From assembly GCA_035307765.1 (NCBI GenBank), contig DATGHU010000010.1, positions 1 to 61,508 of the forward strand: a stretch of DNA of 61,508 nucleotides. Reading direction: 5' to 3'. The stretch comes from a bacterium (lineage in GTDB: Bacteria > Sysuimicrobiota > Sysuimicrobiia > Sysuimicrobiales > Segetimicrobiaceae). How positions within the stretch are numbered: position 1 is the stretch's first letter; each line of letters starts with the position of its first letter. The position numbers and the translations under genes are program-made. The notes beneath the pieces were generated by a model that did no database searches, was not told where the DNA came from, and worked only from the letters and a program-made list of their open reading frames with translations. Positions 26,176-36,085 of this stretch are shown in pieces.

Positions 26176-27350
26176 CCATCCCCTCCCTCACCAACGGTAT
26201 GGTTCCCGCATCCGACGCCGGACAGGACAGCAGCGCGGCCCGCCGGGCTCCGTTCCCCGACCGGGGTCCCACCGATCTCAACGTCGTGGATCACCCCACC
26301 GCCCAGCACCACGTCTCCATCATAGAACGCGATCGCCTGACCGGGGGCCGCGGCACGGGGCCACGTCTCAAACCGCACGGCGACCGCTCCGCCGAGCGCG
26401 GGGGCGATGACCGCCGGGAGATCGGCAGAGGCGTGCCGGATGCGGACCGTCGCGGCCCGCGGCGCGGCCAGCCCGGGCAGCGCGACCCAGTTGATGTCGC
26501 CGGCCAGCAACTCGGGACAGCGCACCGCCCCCGCATCGCCCACGATCACGGCGTTGCGGTCGGGATCGATTCGCACCACATACCAGGCGCTGTCGCCCGC
26601 GAGGCCGAGCCCGCGGCGCTGCCCGACCGTGTAGCGCGCCACTCCCCGATGCTCCCCGAGCCGCTGCCCCTCGAGGTCGTAAATCGGCCCCGGCCGCAGC
26701 GCCTGCGGTTCGAACCGTCCCACCACCGCCGCGTAGTCGCCTCCCGGCACGAAGCAGATCTCCTGGCTGTCGGGTTTCTCCGCGACGCCCAACCCCAGGC
26801 CGCGGGCGATCTCCCGGACGCGGGGTTTGGTGTACGTCCCCACCGGGAACCGGACGTGGACGAGCTGGGACTGTGTGAGCCCGGCCAGGACGTACGACTG
26901 GTCCTTGTGCCGATCCACCGCCCGGAGCAGGCGCACCCGGCCGTCCGGACCCCGATCGGTCCGCGCGTAGTGACCGGTGGCGAGATCGTCCATCCCGAGC
27001 GAACGCGTCCGGTGAAGCAGCAGGTCAAACTTGATCGCCTTGTTGCACGCGATGCAGGGGTTGGGTGTGCGACCGCGGGCGTACTCGGCGGTGAAGTAGC
27101 CGATGACCTCCCGCTCAAACTCTTCGCGAAGGTTGAGCACGTAGTGCCGAATGCCGAGGGCCCGCGCCGCCGCCCGCGCGTCGTCGATTGCCCCGATGCC
27201 GCAGCACCCGGAGCCCTCCGCGGTCCGCGGCACCCAGGTCGGCCAGAGGTTCATGGTGATCCCCACCACGTCGTGTCCCTCACCGACGAGCAGCGCCGCC
27301 GCCACCGCGCTGTCCACGCCGCCGCTCATCGCCACCGCCACCCGTGCCAT
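26154..27350 (-). CDS. mnmA: tRNA-specific 2-thiouridylase MnmA
   Basis: Thiolates U34 of tRNA-Lys, -Glu and -Gln. The 398-aa protein begins RVAVAMSGGVDSAVAAALL, the PP-loop for ATP, and has the catalytic cysteine pair in TPNPCIACNKAIKFD and QEICFVPGGDY. The second half has the tRNA-binding and beta-barrel domains (YTVGQRRGLGLA). The last 35 residues extend past the usual end and are rich in Gly and Pro. Starts 19 bases after rarA and overlaps DUF948 by 22 bases. A sulfur donor (a cysteine desulfurase) is not encoded nearby except a class V PLP enzyme at 48718 that is a different type. Confidence 0.94.
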   Translation of the reverse strand: MARVAVAMSGGVDSAVAAALLVGEGHDVVGITMNLWPTWVPRTAEGSGCCGIGAIDDARAAARALGIRHYVLNLREEFEREVIGYFTAEYARGRTPNPCIACNKAIKFDLLLHRTRSLGMDDLATGHYARTDRGPDGRVRLLRAVDRHKDQSYVLAGLTQSQLVHVRFPVGTYTKPRVREIARGLGLGVAEKPDSQEICFVPGGDYAAVVGRFEPQALRPGPIYDLEGQRLGEHRGVARYTVGQRRGLGLAGDSAWYVVRIDPDRNAVIVGDAGAVRCPELLAGDINWVALPGLAAPRAATVRIRHASADLPAVIAPALGGAVAVRFETWPRAAAPGQAIAFYDGDVVLGGGVIHDVEIGGTPVGERSPAGRAAVLSGVGCGNHTVGEGGDGCPPSPP

Positions 27351-27369
27351 CGACCCTTTGATCCTCCCT

Positions 27370-28704
27370 CTACGGGGCGTAGGGCTTCACGCCCGCCCAC
27401 CAGGTCCGGAGCCGCTGGCGAATGCCGCGTTCCTGCCCCGCTTCGGTGGGTTCGTAGTACAGGCGATCCCGGACGTTGTCCGGCAGATACTGCTGCGCGA
27501 CGAACCCGCCCGGCGAGTCGTGCGGGTACTGATACCCGGCACCGTGGCCCAACCGGGCCGCCCCCGGGTAGTGCGCGTCCCGCAGATGCCGGGGCACCGG
27601 ATGCGCCTCCGTGTGTTCCACGTCGTGCCACGCCCGCGAGATCGCCATGAGCGTGGCGTTGCTCTTCGGCGCCGCGGCCAGATAGAGCGCCGCTTCGGCC
27701 ATCGGAATCCGCGCCTCGGGGAGGCCCACGAACTCCACGGCGTGCGCCGCCGCAACGGCCACGACCAAGGCCTGGGGATCGGCCAGCCCGACGTCCTCCG
27801 CGGCGTGGACGACCATCCGACGCGCCACGAACCGGGGGTCTTCGCCCGCCGCCAGCATCCGGGCCAGCCAATAGACCGCGGCGTCGGGATCGGATCCGCG
27901 GATGCTCTTGATGAACGCCGAGATCATATCGTAGTGCGCGTCCCCGTCCCGATCGTAGAGCAGCGCCCGGCGCTGGCTCGCTTCTTCCGCGATCTCGCGC
28001 GTGATCCGCCTCACCCCATCCGCCGCTCGGGGCGCCGCCACGGCCGCCACCTCCAGGATGTTCAGCGCCACGCGGGCGTCCCCGTTCGCCACCCCCGCGA
28101 TGAATCGGGCGCTCTCTCCCGACAGGTCGATCCGGTCGGGCCCGAGGCCGCGGGGGTCGGAGACGGCGCGCGACAGGATCTCGACGAGGTCCTCCGCGGT
28201 GAGGGGCTCCAGGACGAAGACCCGCGACCGCGAGACGAGCGTCGGCGTGACCTCGAAGAACGGATTCTCCGTCGTGGCCCCGATCAGCGTCACCGTGCCG
28301 TCCTCGACGCACGGGAGCAGCGCATCCTGCTGGAGCTTGTTGAACCGGTGGATCTCGTCGATGAACAAGATCGTCCGCGTCGCGTACAGCGCGCGCCGAT
28401 CGCGCGCTTCCTCGATCAGCCGCCGCAGATCGGCGACCCCGGCCGTCACGGCGTTGATCGTCTCGAAATGCGCGCGGGTGGCCTGCGCGATGACATGGGC
28501 GATCGAGGTTTTTCCGGTCCCCGGCGGTCCGTACAGAATCACCGAGGTCAACGCGTCCTGCTCGATCGTGTGTCGCAGCAGGTGCCCGGCCCCAAGGAGG
28601 TGCGCCTGTCCCACCACCTCTTCCAAGCTCCGCGGCCGCATGCGCGCCGCGAGCGGAGCGTGCCGCGCGAGATCCCCAGCGGCGCTCTGCTTAAACAACT
28701 CCAT
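27370..28704 (-). CDS. rarA: replication-associated recombination protein A (RarA/MgsA) AAA+ ATPase
   Basis: A 444-aa AAA+ ATPase related to clamp loader subunits and RuvB that acts at stalled replication forks. Walker A is GPPGTGKT (59-66), Walker B is ILFIDEIHRFN (D116-E117), and the sensor I region GATTENPFFEV and the arginine finger region SRSRVFVL follow. The C-terminal helical tetramerisation domain with YPHDSPGG and YLPDNVRDRLYYEPTE matches MgsA. A TTGACA-17-CATGAT promoter places the transcription start only about 6 bases before the ATG, so this mRNA may be leaderless. It heads the mnmA-DUF948-ytxH-rsbW-sigma run. Confidence 0.95.
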   Translation of the reverse strand: MELFKQSAAGDLARHAPLAARMRPRSLEEVVGQAHLLGAGHLLRHTIEQDALTSVILYGPPGTGKTSIAHVIAQATRAHFETINAVTAGVADLRRLIEEARDRRALYATRTILFIDEIHRFNKLQQDALLPCVEDGTVTLIGATTENPFFEVTPTLVSRSRVFVLEPLTAEDLVEILSRAVSDPRGLGPDRIDLSGESARFIAGVANGDARVALNILEVAAVAAPRAADGVRRITREIAEEASQRRALLYDRDGDAHYDMISAFIKSIRGSDPDAAVYWLARMLAAGEDPRFVARRMVVHAAEDVGLADPQALVVAVAAAHAVEFVGLPEARIPMAEAALYLAAAPKSNATLMAISRAWHDVEHTEAHPVPRHLRDAHYPGAARLGHGAGYQYPHDSPGGFVAQQYLPDNVRDRLYYEPTEAGQERGIRQRLRTWWAGVKPYAP

Positions 28705-28710
28705 GGCCTC

Positions 28711-28739
28711 ATCATGCCCCCGGCGCCCAAACGTGTCAA
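28711..28739 (-). promoter_or_regulatory. promoter for rarA, apparently leaderless
   Basis: On the minus strand TTGACA (28734-28739), a 17-base spacer and CATGAT (28711-28716). The ATG of rarA is at 28704, six bases after the -10 box, which matches the spacing seen before the HAD gene at 20199. Confidence 0.6.
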
Positions 28740-28835
28740 GCTACGCCCGGGCCGCGACGACCCCCGGAGGTACCCCGGTGGTCCGTCGTGGAAAGTAGCC
28801 CAGGTCGATGTCGAACCGAAAGCGGAGGTGGTCGC

Positions 28836-29618
28836 ATGGAGATCCAGCTCAGCGGCAGGCGGGCCCTCGTCACGGGGGGGAACTCGGGAATCGGGCGGGC
28901 GATGGTCGAGGCGCTCGCCGAGGCCGGCGCCCGGGTGGGGATCAACTATATCGCCCACCCCGAGGCCACCGACGCCCTGATCACCGAGATGAAGGCGCGG
29001 CGCTGGGAGGGCCTCCCCCTCCGCGCCGACGTCTCGGATGCCGCCCAGGTGGCCCAGATGTTCGGCGAGCTCGACCGGGCCTGGGGCGGGGTGGATATCC
29101 TCATCAACAACGCCGGCATGGACGGGGCACGCGCCACGGGGTGGGACAGCCAGCCCGACGTCTGGCGCCGGGTCCTGGACGTCAACCTCGTCGGCGCGTA
29201 CCACTGCGCGCGAGAGGCCCTGCGGCGCATGATCCCGCAGGGGCGAGGGGCGATCCTGAACCTCACCTCGGTTCACGAGACGATACCCTGGAGCGGCTAC
29301 AGCGCCTACACCGCGAGCAAGGCCGGGTTGAGCATGCTGACCAAAACGCTCGCACAGGAGGGAGCGCCGCGGGGCGTGCGCGTCCTGGCGCTCGCCCCCG
29401 GAGCGGTTCAGACCCCCATCAACCAGGACGTGTGGGGGGATCCGAAGAGCCTGGCCGACCTGTTGACGAAAATCCCGATGGGTCGGTTGGGCCAGCCGGA
29501 GGAACTCGCCCGCATCGCGGTGGTCCTCGTCTCAGACGTCGCGGCCTACTTGACCGGGACCACGGTGTTCGTCGACGGCGGGATGACCTTGTACCCGTCC
29601 TTCATCCACGGGGGGTAG
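28836..29618 (+). CDS. gdh: glucose 1-dehydrogenase-like short-chain dehydrogenase
   Basis: A 260-aa SDR. The cofactor motif is GGNSGIG (TGxxxGxG type), NNAG and the catalytic tetrad serine in [12 protein letters not shown], tyrosine and lysine in [10 protein letters not shown]. The SVHETIPW segment and the C-terminal [10 protein letters not shown] are the same signatures as bacterial glucose 1-dehydrogenases (NAD(P)+-dependent, tetrameric), which oxidise beta-D-glucose to gluconolactone. A GGAGGTGG ribosome site lies before the ATG at 28836. It is convergent with zwf and overlaps its last codons by 17 bases. The identification is by signature; substrate is inferred. Confidence 0.85.
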   Translation: MEIQLSGRRALVTGGNSGIGRAMVEALAEAGARVGINYIAHPEATDALITEMKARRWEGLPLRADVSDAAQVAQMFGELDRAWGGVDILINNAGMDGARATGWDSQPDVWRRVLDVNLVGAYHCAREALRRMIPQGRGAILNLTSVHETIPWSGYSAYTASKAGLSMLTKTLAQEGAPRGVRVLALAPGAVQTPINQDVWGDPKSLADLLTKIPMGRLGQPEELARIAVVLVSDVAAYLTGTTVFVDGGMTLYPSFIHGG

Positions 29619-31194
29619 GCGGCTGGTCGGGGCAGTGAGCCCGCCCTCCGGCGTGATCCTTGCCGTCGGGGGCCTCGAGCGCCGTGGGCAGCATCCACCG
29701 ACGTCCGTGGCGCGCCAGCAGCACATCCGCCGCCTCCGGTCCCCAACTCCCGGCTGCATAGTTGGGGAAGGCGGAGGGCCGGGCCGCCTGCCAGGCCTCA
29801 AGGATCGGCATCACGACCGACCAGGCGGCCTCCACCTGGTCGTCGCGCATGAACAGCATCTGGTCACCGCGAATCACGTCGAGCAGCAAGGTTTCGTATG
29901 CCTCCGGCGGTGAGTCACGGAACGCCAGGCGGTACGAAAAGAGCATGTCCACCGGATCCAGGTGCATGTCGGGCCCGGGGTGCTTGGCCTGGAAGCGCAC
30001 CAGGATCCCCTCGTCGGGTTGAATGCGCACGATCAGCCGGTTGGGCTCCCAATGCTCCAGGGCGCTGGGGGAGAACGCCTGGTGGGGCACGGGCCGAAAC
30101 AGCATCGATACCTCCGACACCTTCGCCGGGAGGCGCTTGCCGGTCCGCACGTAGAAGGGTACCCCCTGCCACCGCCAGTTGTCCACCCAGAACTGCACGG
30201 CGGAGAACGTCTCGGTTCCCGACTCCGCCCCCACCCCGGGCTCGGCGCGATAGGCCGGCACCGGCATCCCCCCGACCTCCCCCGCCCCGTACTGGCCGCG
30301 CACCGCGTACCGCGCCGTCTCGCCGAGGGCGGTCGGGCGGATCGCGCGCAGCACGTCGACCTTCTTGCTGCGGATCTCGTCGGCGTCAAACCGGACCGGC
30401 GGCTCCATCGCGATGAGGCACAGCACCTGGAGGAGGTGGTTTTGGATCATGTCGCGCAGCGCTCCCGCGCCCTCGTAGTAGTTGCCCCGCTGCTCCACCC
30501 CCACGGTCTCGGCGACGGTGATCTGCACGTGATCGACGTAGCGGCGGTTCCACACCGGCTCGAAGAGGGCGTTGGCGAATCGGAAGGCGAGGATGTTCTG
30601 CACCGTCTCCTTCCCGAGATAGTGATCGATGCGGAAGATCTGGGATTCGCGAAACGTCTCGCCCAGGGTGAGGTTCAACGCCCGGGCCGACGCCAGGTCA
30701 TGCCCGAAGGGCTTCTCGACGACGATCCGCGCGGTCCCGTCACGCGAGAGCCCGGCGGCGCCGAGCCCCCCGGCGATCGTCGCGACTACGTCGGGGGGCG
30801 TGGCCAGATAGAAGACCCGGACCGCGGGTCCGCCCCAATCTCGCTCCTGGGCCGCCAGCCGCTTGCCGAGCGCCGCGTAGGTCCGCCGATCTTCGAAGTC
30901 ACCGGCGTGGAACGTCAGCCCGGCGGCAAATCGCTCCCACTCGGCTTGGGCGGGGCGCCCCCGCCGCGAGAACTGATCCACCCCTTGGCGCAGCCGGGCG
31001 CGGAATTCGTCGTCCCCCATCCGCTTCCGCCCGACGCCGATCAGGGCGAAGCGCTCGGGGAGTCGCCGGTCGAGGAGCATGTCGTAGAGCGCCGGCACCA
31101 GCTTGCGCCAGGTCAGGTCGCCCCCGCCGCCAAAAATCACCAAGATCGCTGGGTCGGGGCACAGCCCGACTCCCCGCTCGCCCGACTCAGCCAT
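29602..31194 (-). CDS. zwf: glucose-6-phosphate dehydrogenase
   Basis: Catalyses the first step of the oxidative pentose phosphate pathway, making NADPH. The 530-aa protein has an N-terminal nucleotide fold ([20 protein letters not shown]; usual family sequence GASGDLA), EKPFG at 160-164 and the active-site RIDHYLGKE at 188-196. The C-terminal EYESLL-type substrate domain follows ([19 protein letters not shown]). The ATG at 31194 overlaps the gnd stop by 8 bases. It is last in a sugar operon with fba, DUF488, tal-pgi, HAD and gnd. The extra 25 polar residues at the C-terminus lie in the overlap with the convergent gdh gene. Confidence 0.95.
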   Translation of the reverse strand: MAESGERGVGLCPDPAILVIFGGGGDLTWRKLVPALYDMLLDRRLPERFALIGVGRKRMGDDEFRARLRQGVDQFSRRGRPAQAEWERFAAGLTFHAGDFEDRRTYAALGKRLAAQERDWGGPAVRVFYLATPPDVVATIAGGLGAAGLSRDGTARIVVEKPFGHDLASARALNLTLGETFRESQIFRIDHYLGKETVQNILAFRFANALFEPVWNRRYVDHVQITVAETVGVEQRGNYYEGAGALRDMIQNHLLQVLCLIAMEPPVRFDADEIRSKKVDVLRAIRPTALGETARYAVRGQYGAGEVGGMPVPAYRAEPGVGAESGTETFSAVQFWVDNWRWQGVPFYVRTGKRLPAKVSEVSMLFRPVPHQAFSPSALEHWEPNRLIVRIQPDEGILVRFQAKHPGPDMHLDPVDMLFSYRLAFRDSPPEAYETLLLDVIRGDQMLFMRDDQVEAAWSVVMPILEAWQAARPSAFPNYAAGSWGPEAADVLLARHGRRWMLPTALEAPDGKDHAGGRAHCPDQPPTPRG

Positions 31195-32602
31195 GGCTCC
31201 ACTCGGTGTGGAAAACGCCCGGCGCATCGGCACGCTCGTAGGTGTGGGCGCCGAAGAAGTCGCGCTGTGCCTGGATCAGGTTCGCGGGCAGCCAGGCACT
31301 GCGGTAGCCGTCGAAATAGGCGAGCGATGCCGCCAGCGCGGGAACGGGGATCCCCACGCCGGCCCCCCGGCTGACGATCGTCCGCAGGTCCTGCTGGCGC
31401 ATCATCACCTCCCGGGCGAGAGCGGGGTCGACGAGCAGGTTGGGCAAGTCGGGCCGCGCCCGGTAGGCCCCCCGGACCTTCTCGAGCAGGGCGGCGCGGA
31501 TGATGCAGCCTCCTCGCCAGATCGCCGCCACCTCGCCGAGGGGAAGGCGGTACCCGTAGACGTCGGACGCCCGCCGGAGCAGGGCCATCCCCTGCGCGAA
31601 GGTGATGATCATCGCGGCGTAGAGCGCGTTTCGCAGGCTCGCCAGCGTCTCCGCGCGCTCCCCCAGTCCCGCCGGCCGTGGGCCGGCCAAGGCGCGGCTC
31701 GCCTCCACCCGCTCCGGCTCCAACCCGGAGAGCGCTCGGGCGGTGACCGCCGCATCGATCGTGGGGACCGGCGTCCCCAGCTCCATCGCGTTTTGCGATG
31801 TCCACATCCCGGTCCCCTTCTGCTTCGCCTCATCGAGGATCACGTCGACGAGTCGCTTCCCGGTGCGCGGGTCGACCTGCACGAAGATCCGCGCGCTGAT
31901 CTCGATCAGGTAGCAGGCGAGTTCCGAACGGTTCCAGCCGTCGTACACCTCGCACAACTCGTCGTCCGAAAGACCCAACCCCCGCCTCATCAGATCGTAG
32001 CTCTCGGCGATCGCCTGCATCAACCCGTACTCGATCCCGTTGTGGACCATTTTCACGTAGTGCCCCGCCGACCCCGGGCCGAGATACGTCGCGCACGGCT
32101 CGCCGTCCACACGGGCGGCAACGGCCTCCACGACCGTCCGGATCCGCGCGTACGCGTCCGGGGAGCCGCCGGGCATCAGGCTGGGCCCGTGCCGCGCCCC
32201 CTGCTCCCCGCCGGACACGCCCATCCCCAGGAACCCAATCCGCCGCCCGCCCAGAGCGTGGGCACGGAGGTCCGTATCCTTGAACCACGAGTTGCCCGCG
32301 TCAACGAGCAGGTCTCCCGGGGCGAGATGGGGCAGCAGGGCCCCGATGACCGCATCGACGGGGGGCCCCGCCGGGACGAGCAGCAGCACCGCCCTGGGGG
32401 GGGCGAGCGTCGCCGTGAACTCTTCCACCGTGGTCGCCGCGGCGACCGCTCGGCCCTCGGCCTCGCGGCGCAACGAAGCGACCTGGGCCGGGTCCTTGTC
32501 GTAGCCGGCGACGGGAACACCGTGATCCGCCATATTCAGCAACAGGTTGCGGCCCATCACGCCGAGGCCGACCATCCCCACCTCGTACCGCCGTGCGTCC
32601 AT
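31187..32602 (-). CDS. gnd: 6-phosphogluconate dehydrogenase
   Basis: Oxidatively decarboxylates 6-phosphogluconate to ribulose 5-phosphate. The 471-aa length is that of the long, homodimeric type. N-terminal NADP fold is [14 protein letters not shown], the catalytic segment is [19 protein letters not shown] with the lysine, and the C-terminus has the [23 protein letters not shown] end common to Gnd. GAGGGA precedes the ATG at 32602. It ends 8 bases past the start of zwf and starts 11 bases after the HAD gene, so zwf and gnd are clearly one operon. Confidence 0.96.
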   Translation of the reverse strand: MDARRYEVGMVGLGVMGRNLLLNMADHGVPVAGYDKDPAQVASLRREAEGRAVAAATTVEEFTATLAPPRAVLLLVPAGPPVDAVIGALLPHLAPGDLLVDAGNSWFKDTDLRAHALGGRRIGFLGMGVSGGEQGARHGPSLMPGGSPDAYARIRTVVEAVAARVDGEPCATYLGPGSAGHYVKMVHNGIEYGLMQAIAESYDLMRRGLGLSDDELCEVYDGWNRSELACYLIEISARIFVQVDPRTGKRLVDVILDEAKQKGTGMWTSQNAMELGTPVPTIDAAVTARALSGLEPERVEASRALAGPRPAGLGERAETLASLRNALYAAMIITFAQGMALLRRASDVYGYRLPLGEVAAIWRGGCIIRAALLEKVRGAYRARPDLPNLLVDPALAREVMMRQQDLRTIVSRGAGVGIPVPALAASLAYFDGYRSAWLPANLIQAQRDFFGAHTYERADAPGVFHTEWSHG

Positions 32603-32613
32603 TTTCCCTCCCG

Positions 32614-33237
32614 CTAGCCCGCGAGCGCCAGCCCCAACCCGGCGAGCGCCGCCCGCGTGGATGCATACCCAGTGTGGTGCACGCCGCGGATGCCGAACCG
32701 CCGGGCCGCCTCGAGGTGCGGCGACCGATCGTCGACGTAGGCGATTTGGGCCGCCGGTGTCTGGGCGACGTCCAGGGCGAGCCGAAAGATCTCCGGGTCC
32801 GGCTTGCGGAGATGGACGAAGCACGATGACAGAAAGGCATCGATGAACTCCCCGAGCCGGAACCTGGCGATGCGATACACGTTCAACTCGCGACCCTCGT
32901 TGTTGACCGCGATGACCCGCAGGCGGTGGGCCTCTTTGAGTCCGTGCATCAACGCGATCATGTCGGGAAACGGCTGGGATTGTTCGAACATGAGCGACTT
33001 GAATTCCTCGCGCGCTGCCTGGCGCCCCGTCTCGAGCCCCAGCCGGGCCAGGTAGTCGTCAAGACTCAACGTCCCCTCCTCGTAGGCGTCGACGGCGAGA
33101 CGGTGGCGCGCCTCCATCTCCCCGGGGTCCAGCCCGAATCGATCCGCGGCGCGCTTGCGCATCCCCCCGTCCCAGCCGTTGGTGAGCAGGACCCCGCCGA
33201 TGTCGAGAAACAGTCCCGTGATCGGCGCCGACGTCAC
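32614..33237 (-). CDS. HAD-superfamily hydrolase in the pentose phosphate operon
   Basis: A 207-aa HAD hydrolase of the subfamily IA-V or epoxide hydrolase N-terminal-like type. Motif I is FLDIGGVLLTNGWD, in which the usual second aspartate (DxD) is glycine; motif II VIAVNNEGRELN, the lysine in LRKPDPEIF and motif IV VDDRSPHLEAA are present. Loss of the second aspartate is common in a subgroup whose nucleophile aspartate still works. The GTG start at 33237 overlaps the stop of tal-pgi (GTGA). Its substrate is unknown; a sugar phosphate is possible from the context. Confidence 0.82.
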   Translation of the reverse strand: MTSAPITGLFLDIGGVLLTNGWDGGMRKRAADRFGLDPGEMEARHRLAVDAYEEGTLSLDDYLARLGLETGRQAAREEFKSLMFEQSQPFPDMIALMHGLKEAHRLRVIAVNNEGRELNVYRIARFRLGEFIDAFLSSCFVHLRKPDPEIFRLALDVAQTPAAQIAYVDDRSPHLEAARRFGIRGVHHTGYASTRAALAGLGLALAG

Positions 33238-36065
33238 CGCCTCAGGCCCGCCGCGGCGTCGGTGACGGCGTCCTCGAGCGCCCGCAGCGCGCTGTGCGCC
33301 TCGCCTCCCAGGTGGATGCGGATGACGCGGCGCCCGTGCTTGCGCAGTGCCTCCAGGTCCCCCTGCGCCTGAGCGCGCCTGAAGACGCCAAACGTGTACG
33401 GTGCCCCCGGCACGGGGGTGTCCTCCCGGTCGTCGGCCGTGAGTTGGATGAAGAGTCCGGTGTTGGGGCCGCCTTTGTGGTACTGCCCGGTGGAGTGGAG
33501 GAATCGGGGGCCGTACCCGAGGGTAGTGGCCAGGCGGGTCGCATCGCGCAGGCACCGGCGGATCGATCGCAGCGCCCGGTCGGCCACCGGCTCCTCCGTC
33601 AAGTAGGCCATCATCGCCACATAGTCACCCGGCCGCGCCTGGGCGAGAAACCGGCCAAGGGTCAGCGCGACGGTCTTCCCCACCGGCTGGCCGTAGACCC
33701 GGAGCGAGCCGTCGACGAGCGCGGGCGCCTCCTCGGGCAACCGGCCGTCCTTGCGGACGACGTCGAGCAGGCGGTTGGTGTTGTCCTTGCTTTCCTGCAC
33801 GTTGGGTTGATCGAAGGCGTTGATGCCCAGGATCGCGCCGGCGGTCGCGGTCGCGATCTCCCAGCGGAAAAACTCCTGGCCCAGATCGAGCGGACCGTCC
33901 AACAAAATGGTCACCACGGGATGCCCGGCCCGGCGCAGCGCATCGGCGCCTCGCCCAACCGCCCCCCCGTCGAGGCGGACGTGCGCGAACACCCGATCCT
34001 CCCCGTACACCGCCGGATCTCCCAGCGGCTCGTCCGCCACCGGCAGGAGGCCGGTCCCGGCCTTGCCCGTGCTTTCGGCCATGAGCTGCTCGAGCCACAT
34101 CCCGAGCGCGGCGATCGGCTCGTCGACGAGCAGGGTGACCTTGTCCCGCCCGTGCCGGGCGAGTTCGCCCAAGGCCGCCCCGAGCGCCACCCCGGGATTC
34201 TCACGGGAGGAAACGCACGACGCGCAGGCATGCGCCATGTGCAGCGCCCGGTCGAGCACCCCGGCGACATCGACCCCCATCAGTGCGGCCGGCACCAGGC
34301 CGAAGTACGACAGCGCTGAGTACCGGCCGCCGATATCGGGGAAGTTGAGGAACACCCGTCGGTACCGGCGCCGCTGCCCCTCCGCCGCCAATGGCGTCTG
34401 GGGATCGGTGATGGCGGCGAAGTTCTCCCCGGCCCGATCCCCCTTCAGCGTCCGGAGCTTCGCGTAAAAGTACTCGCCGAACGCCGCCGGCTCGGCCGTG
34501 GTCCCCGATTTGCTCGCGACGATGAACAGGGTTTCGGCCAAGGGCGCCGCACGCTCCACGGCGAGGATCGTCGCCGGGTCCGTGGTGTCGAGCACGGTCA
34601 GCGGAAGGGCACCTTTCCCCGTCGGCAGCGTCCGCTGAAGCACGAGGGGGGCGAGGCTGCTGCCCCCCATGCCCATGTGCACCACGCGGCGGATCCCGGC
34701 GGCGCGCGCCTCCGCGGCGAACCTCCCGAGGGCGTCGAGGGCCTCTTCCATCTTGTCGGCCACGTGCAGCCAGCCGAGCGCCCCGCGGATGCCCGCCGCG
34801 ACCTGCGGGTCGGACGTCCAGAGGCCGGGATCCCCCCGCCAGAGGCGCGCGGCAAACGCGTCCCGGTCGAGGCGCTCGAGCCCGGCCTCGACCAGCGGTG
34901 CCGCGGTGCCGAGATCCAGGCGCTGCCGGTCGACTCGGTCGTCCACCGCCGTGCGGCGTCGCTCCTCCAAGGTGGCCTCGAGGTGATCGAGGGCGGCGTT
35001 GAACTTTTCCACCCCCTCCCGCTCGAGTTGCGCGGTCACCGCTCCGAGATCGATCCCCACCTCGCCGAGGCGGGCCAGGACTCGGCGGGCGTCGTCCGGG
35101 CGCTCCCCCAACCGGGCCGCCGGTCGACCGTGATCCCGGTAGGCGTGAATCGTCTCGAGCGGGAGGGTATTGACGGTCTCCGCGCCGATCAGCGCCTCGA
35201 CGTACATCACGTCCGGGTACGCGGGGTTCTTGGTGCTCGTGCTCGCCCACAACAGACGCTGCGGCCGGCCCCCGCGGGCGGCGATCGCCCGAAACCGCTC
35301 GCCCCGTCCGACGTCCGTGTACATCTGGTAGGCGACCTTGGCGCTGGCGATCGCCACCTGACCGCGAAGAAGCTTCGCGACTTCCCCTTTGGCCCCTCCG
35401 GCCTGGATCAGCCCCTCCAGCACGGGATCGACGAGCACATCGATACGGCTGAGGAAGAAGCTGGCGACCGAGGCGATCCGGTCGATGGGCTGGCCGGCCG
35501 CCACCCTGGCGTCGAGCCCGGCGAGGTAGGCCTCGGCGGCGTCCCGGTAGCGGTCGATGGCGAAGAGCAGGGTGACATTGACGTTGATCCCGCCGCGGGT
35601 CAGCTCCCGGATCGCCGGGATCCCTTCCGGCGTGGCGGGGACCTTGATCATCACGTTGGGGCGGGCGAGCGCGGCCCAAAACCGGCGCCCCTCGGCCACC
35701 GTCCCCGCGGTGTCGCGAGCCAAGTGGGGGGACACCTCGAGGCTGACAAACCCGTCGCCCCCCCCGGTCTCCTCGTAGACGGGGCGGAAGAGATCCGCCG
35801 CCCGCTGCACGTCCTCAATAGCCAGCGCCTCGTAGATCTGGTGCGCCGCCAGGCCTCGCCGGGCGAGGGCGCGGACCGCGTCATCATAGTCGTGGCTTCC
35901 GGCGATCGCCTTTTCGAAAATCGAGGGGTTGGCGGTCACGCCTCGCAGCCCGTCTTCCTCGATCAACTGCCGGAGTTCACCGGATTCGATCATCCCGCGA
36001 CGCAGCAGGTCGAGCCAGACGCTCTGTCCGAACGCCTGAAGTTGGAGCAGCGGGTTGGTGGGCAT
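33234..36065 (-). CDS. bifunctional transaldolase / glucose-6-phosphate isomerase
   Basis: A single 943-aa protein with two enzymes. Residues 1-370 are a transaldolase (TVNPST-type motif GVTANPSIFEKAI; Schiff-base lysine K141 in VMIKVPATPEG; GGINVNVTLLF). From about residue 430 it is a phosphoglucose isomerase of the sugar isomerase fold (MGMGGSSLAPLVLQRT, DTTDPATI, SKSGTTAEPAAFGEYF) with a C-terminal lysine/histidine region. Such fusions are known in some Chloroflexi, cyanobacteria and actinobacteria. It links the non-oxidative pentose phosphate pathway and glycolysis. A GGGGAGGAG ribosome site precedes the ATG at 36065. It overlaps the HAD gene. Confidence 0.94.
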   Translation of the reverse strand: MPTNPLLQLQAFGQSVWLDLLRRGMIESGELRQLIEEDGLRGVTANPSIFEKAIAGSHDYDDAVRALARRGLAAHQIYEALAIEDVQRAADLFRPVYEETGGGDGFVSLEVSPHLARDTAGTVAEGRRFWAALARPNVMIKVPATPEGIPAIRELTRGGINVNVTLLFAIDRYRDAAEAYLAGLDARVAAGQPIDRIASVASFFLSRIDVLVDPVLEGLIQAGGAKGEVAKLLRGQVAIASAKVAYQMYTDVGRGERFRAIAARGGRPQRLLWASTSTKNPAYPDVMYVEALIGAETVNTLPLETIHAYRDHGRPAARLGERPDDARRVLARLGEVGIDLGAVTAQLEREGVEKFNAALDHLEATLEERRRTAVDDRVDRQRLDLGTAAPLVEAGLERLDRDAFAARLWRGDPGLWTSDPQVAAGIRGALGWLHVADKMEEALDALGRFAAEARAAGIRRVVHMGMGGSSLAPLVLQRTLPTGKGALPLTVLDTTDPATILAVERAAPLAETLFIVASKSGTTAEPAAFGEYFYAKLRTLKGDRAGENFAAITDPQTPLAAEGQRRRYRRVFLNFPDIGGRYSALSYFGLVPAALMGVDVAGVLDRALHMAHACASCVSSRENPGVALGAALGELARHGRDKVTLLVDEPIAALGMWLEQLMAESTGKAGTGLLPVADEPLGDPAVYGEDRVFAHVRLDGGAVGRGADALRRAGHPVVTILLDGPLDLGQEFFRWEIATATAGAILGINAFDQPNVQESKDNTNRLLDVVRKDGRLPEEAPALVDGSLRVYGQPVGKTVALTLGRFLAQARPGDYVAMMAYLTEEPVADRALRSIRRCLRDATRLATTLGYGPRFLHSTGQYHKGGPNTGLFIQLTADDREDTPVPGAPYTFGVFRRAQAQGDLEALRKHGRRVIRIHLGGEAHSALRALEDAVTDAAAGLRR

Positions 36066-36085
36066 CGCGAATCTCCTCCCCGGGG

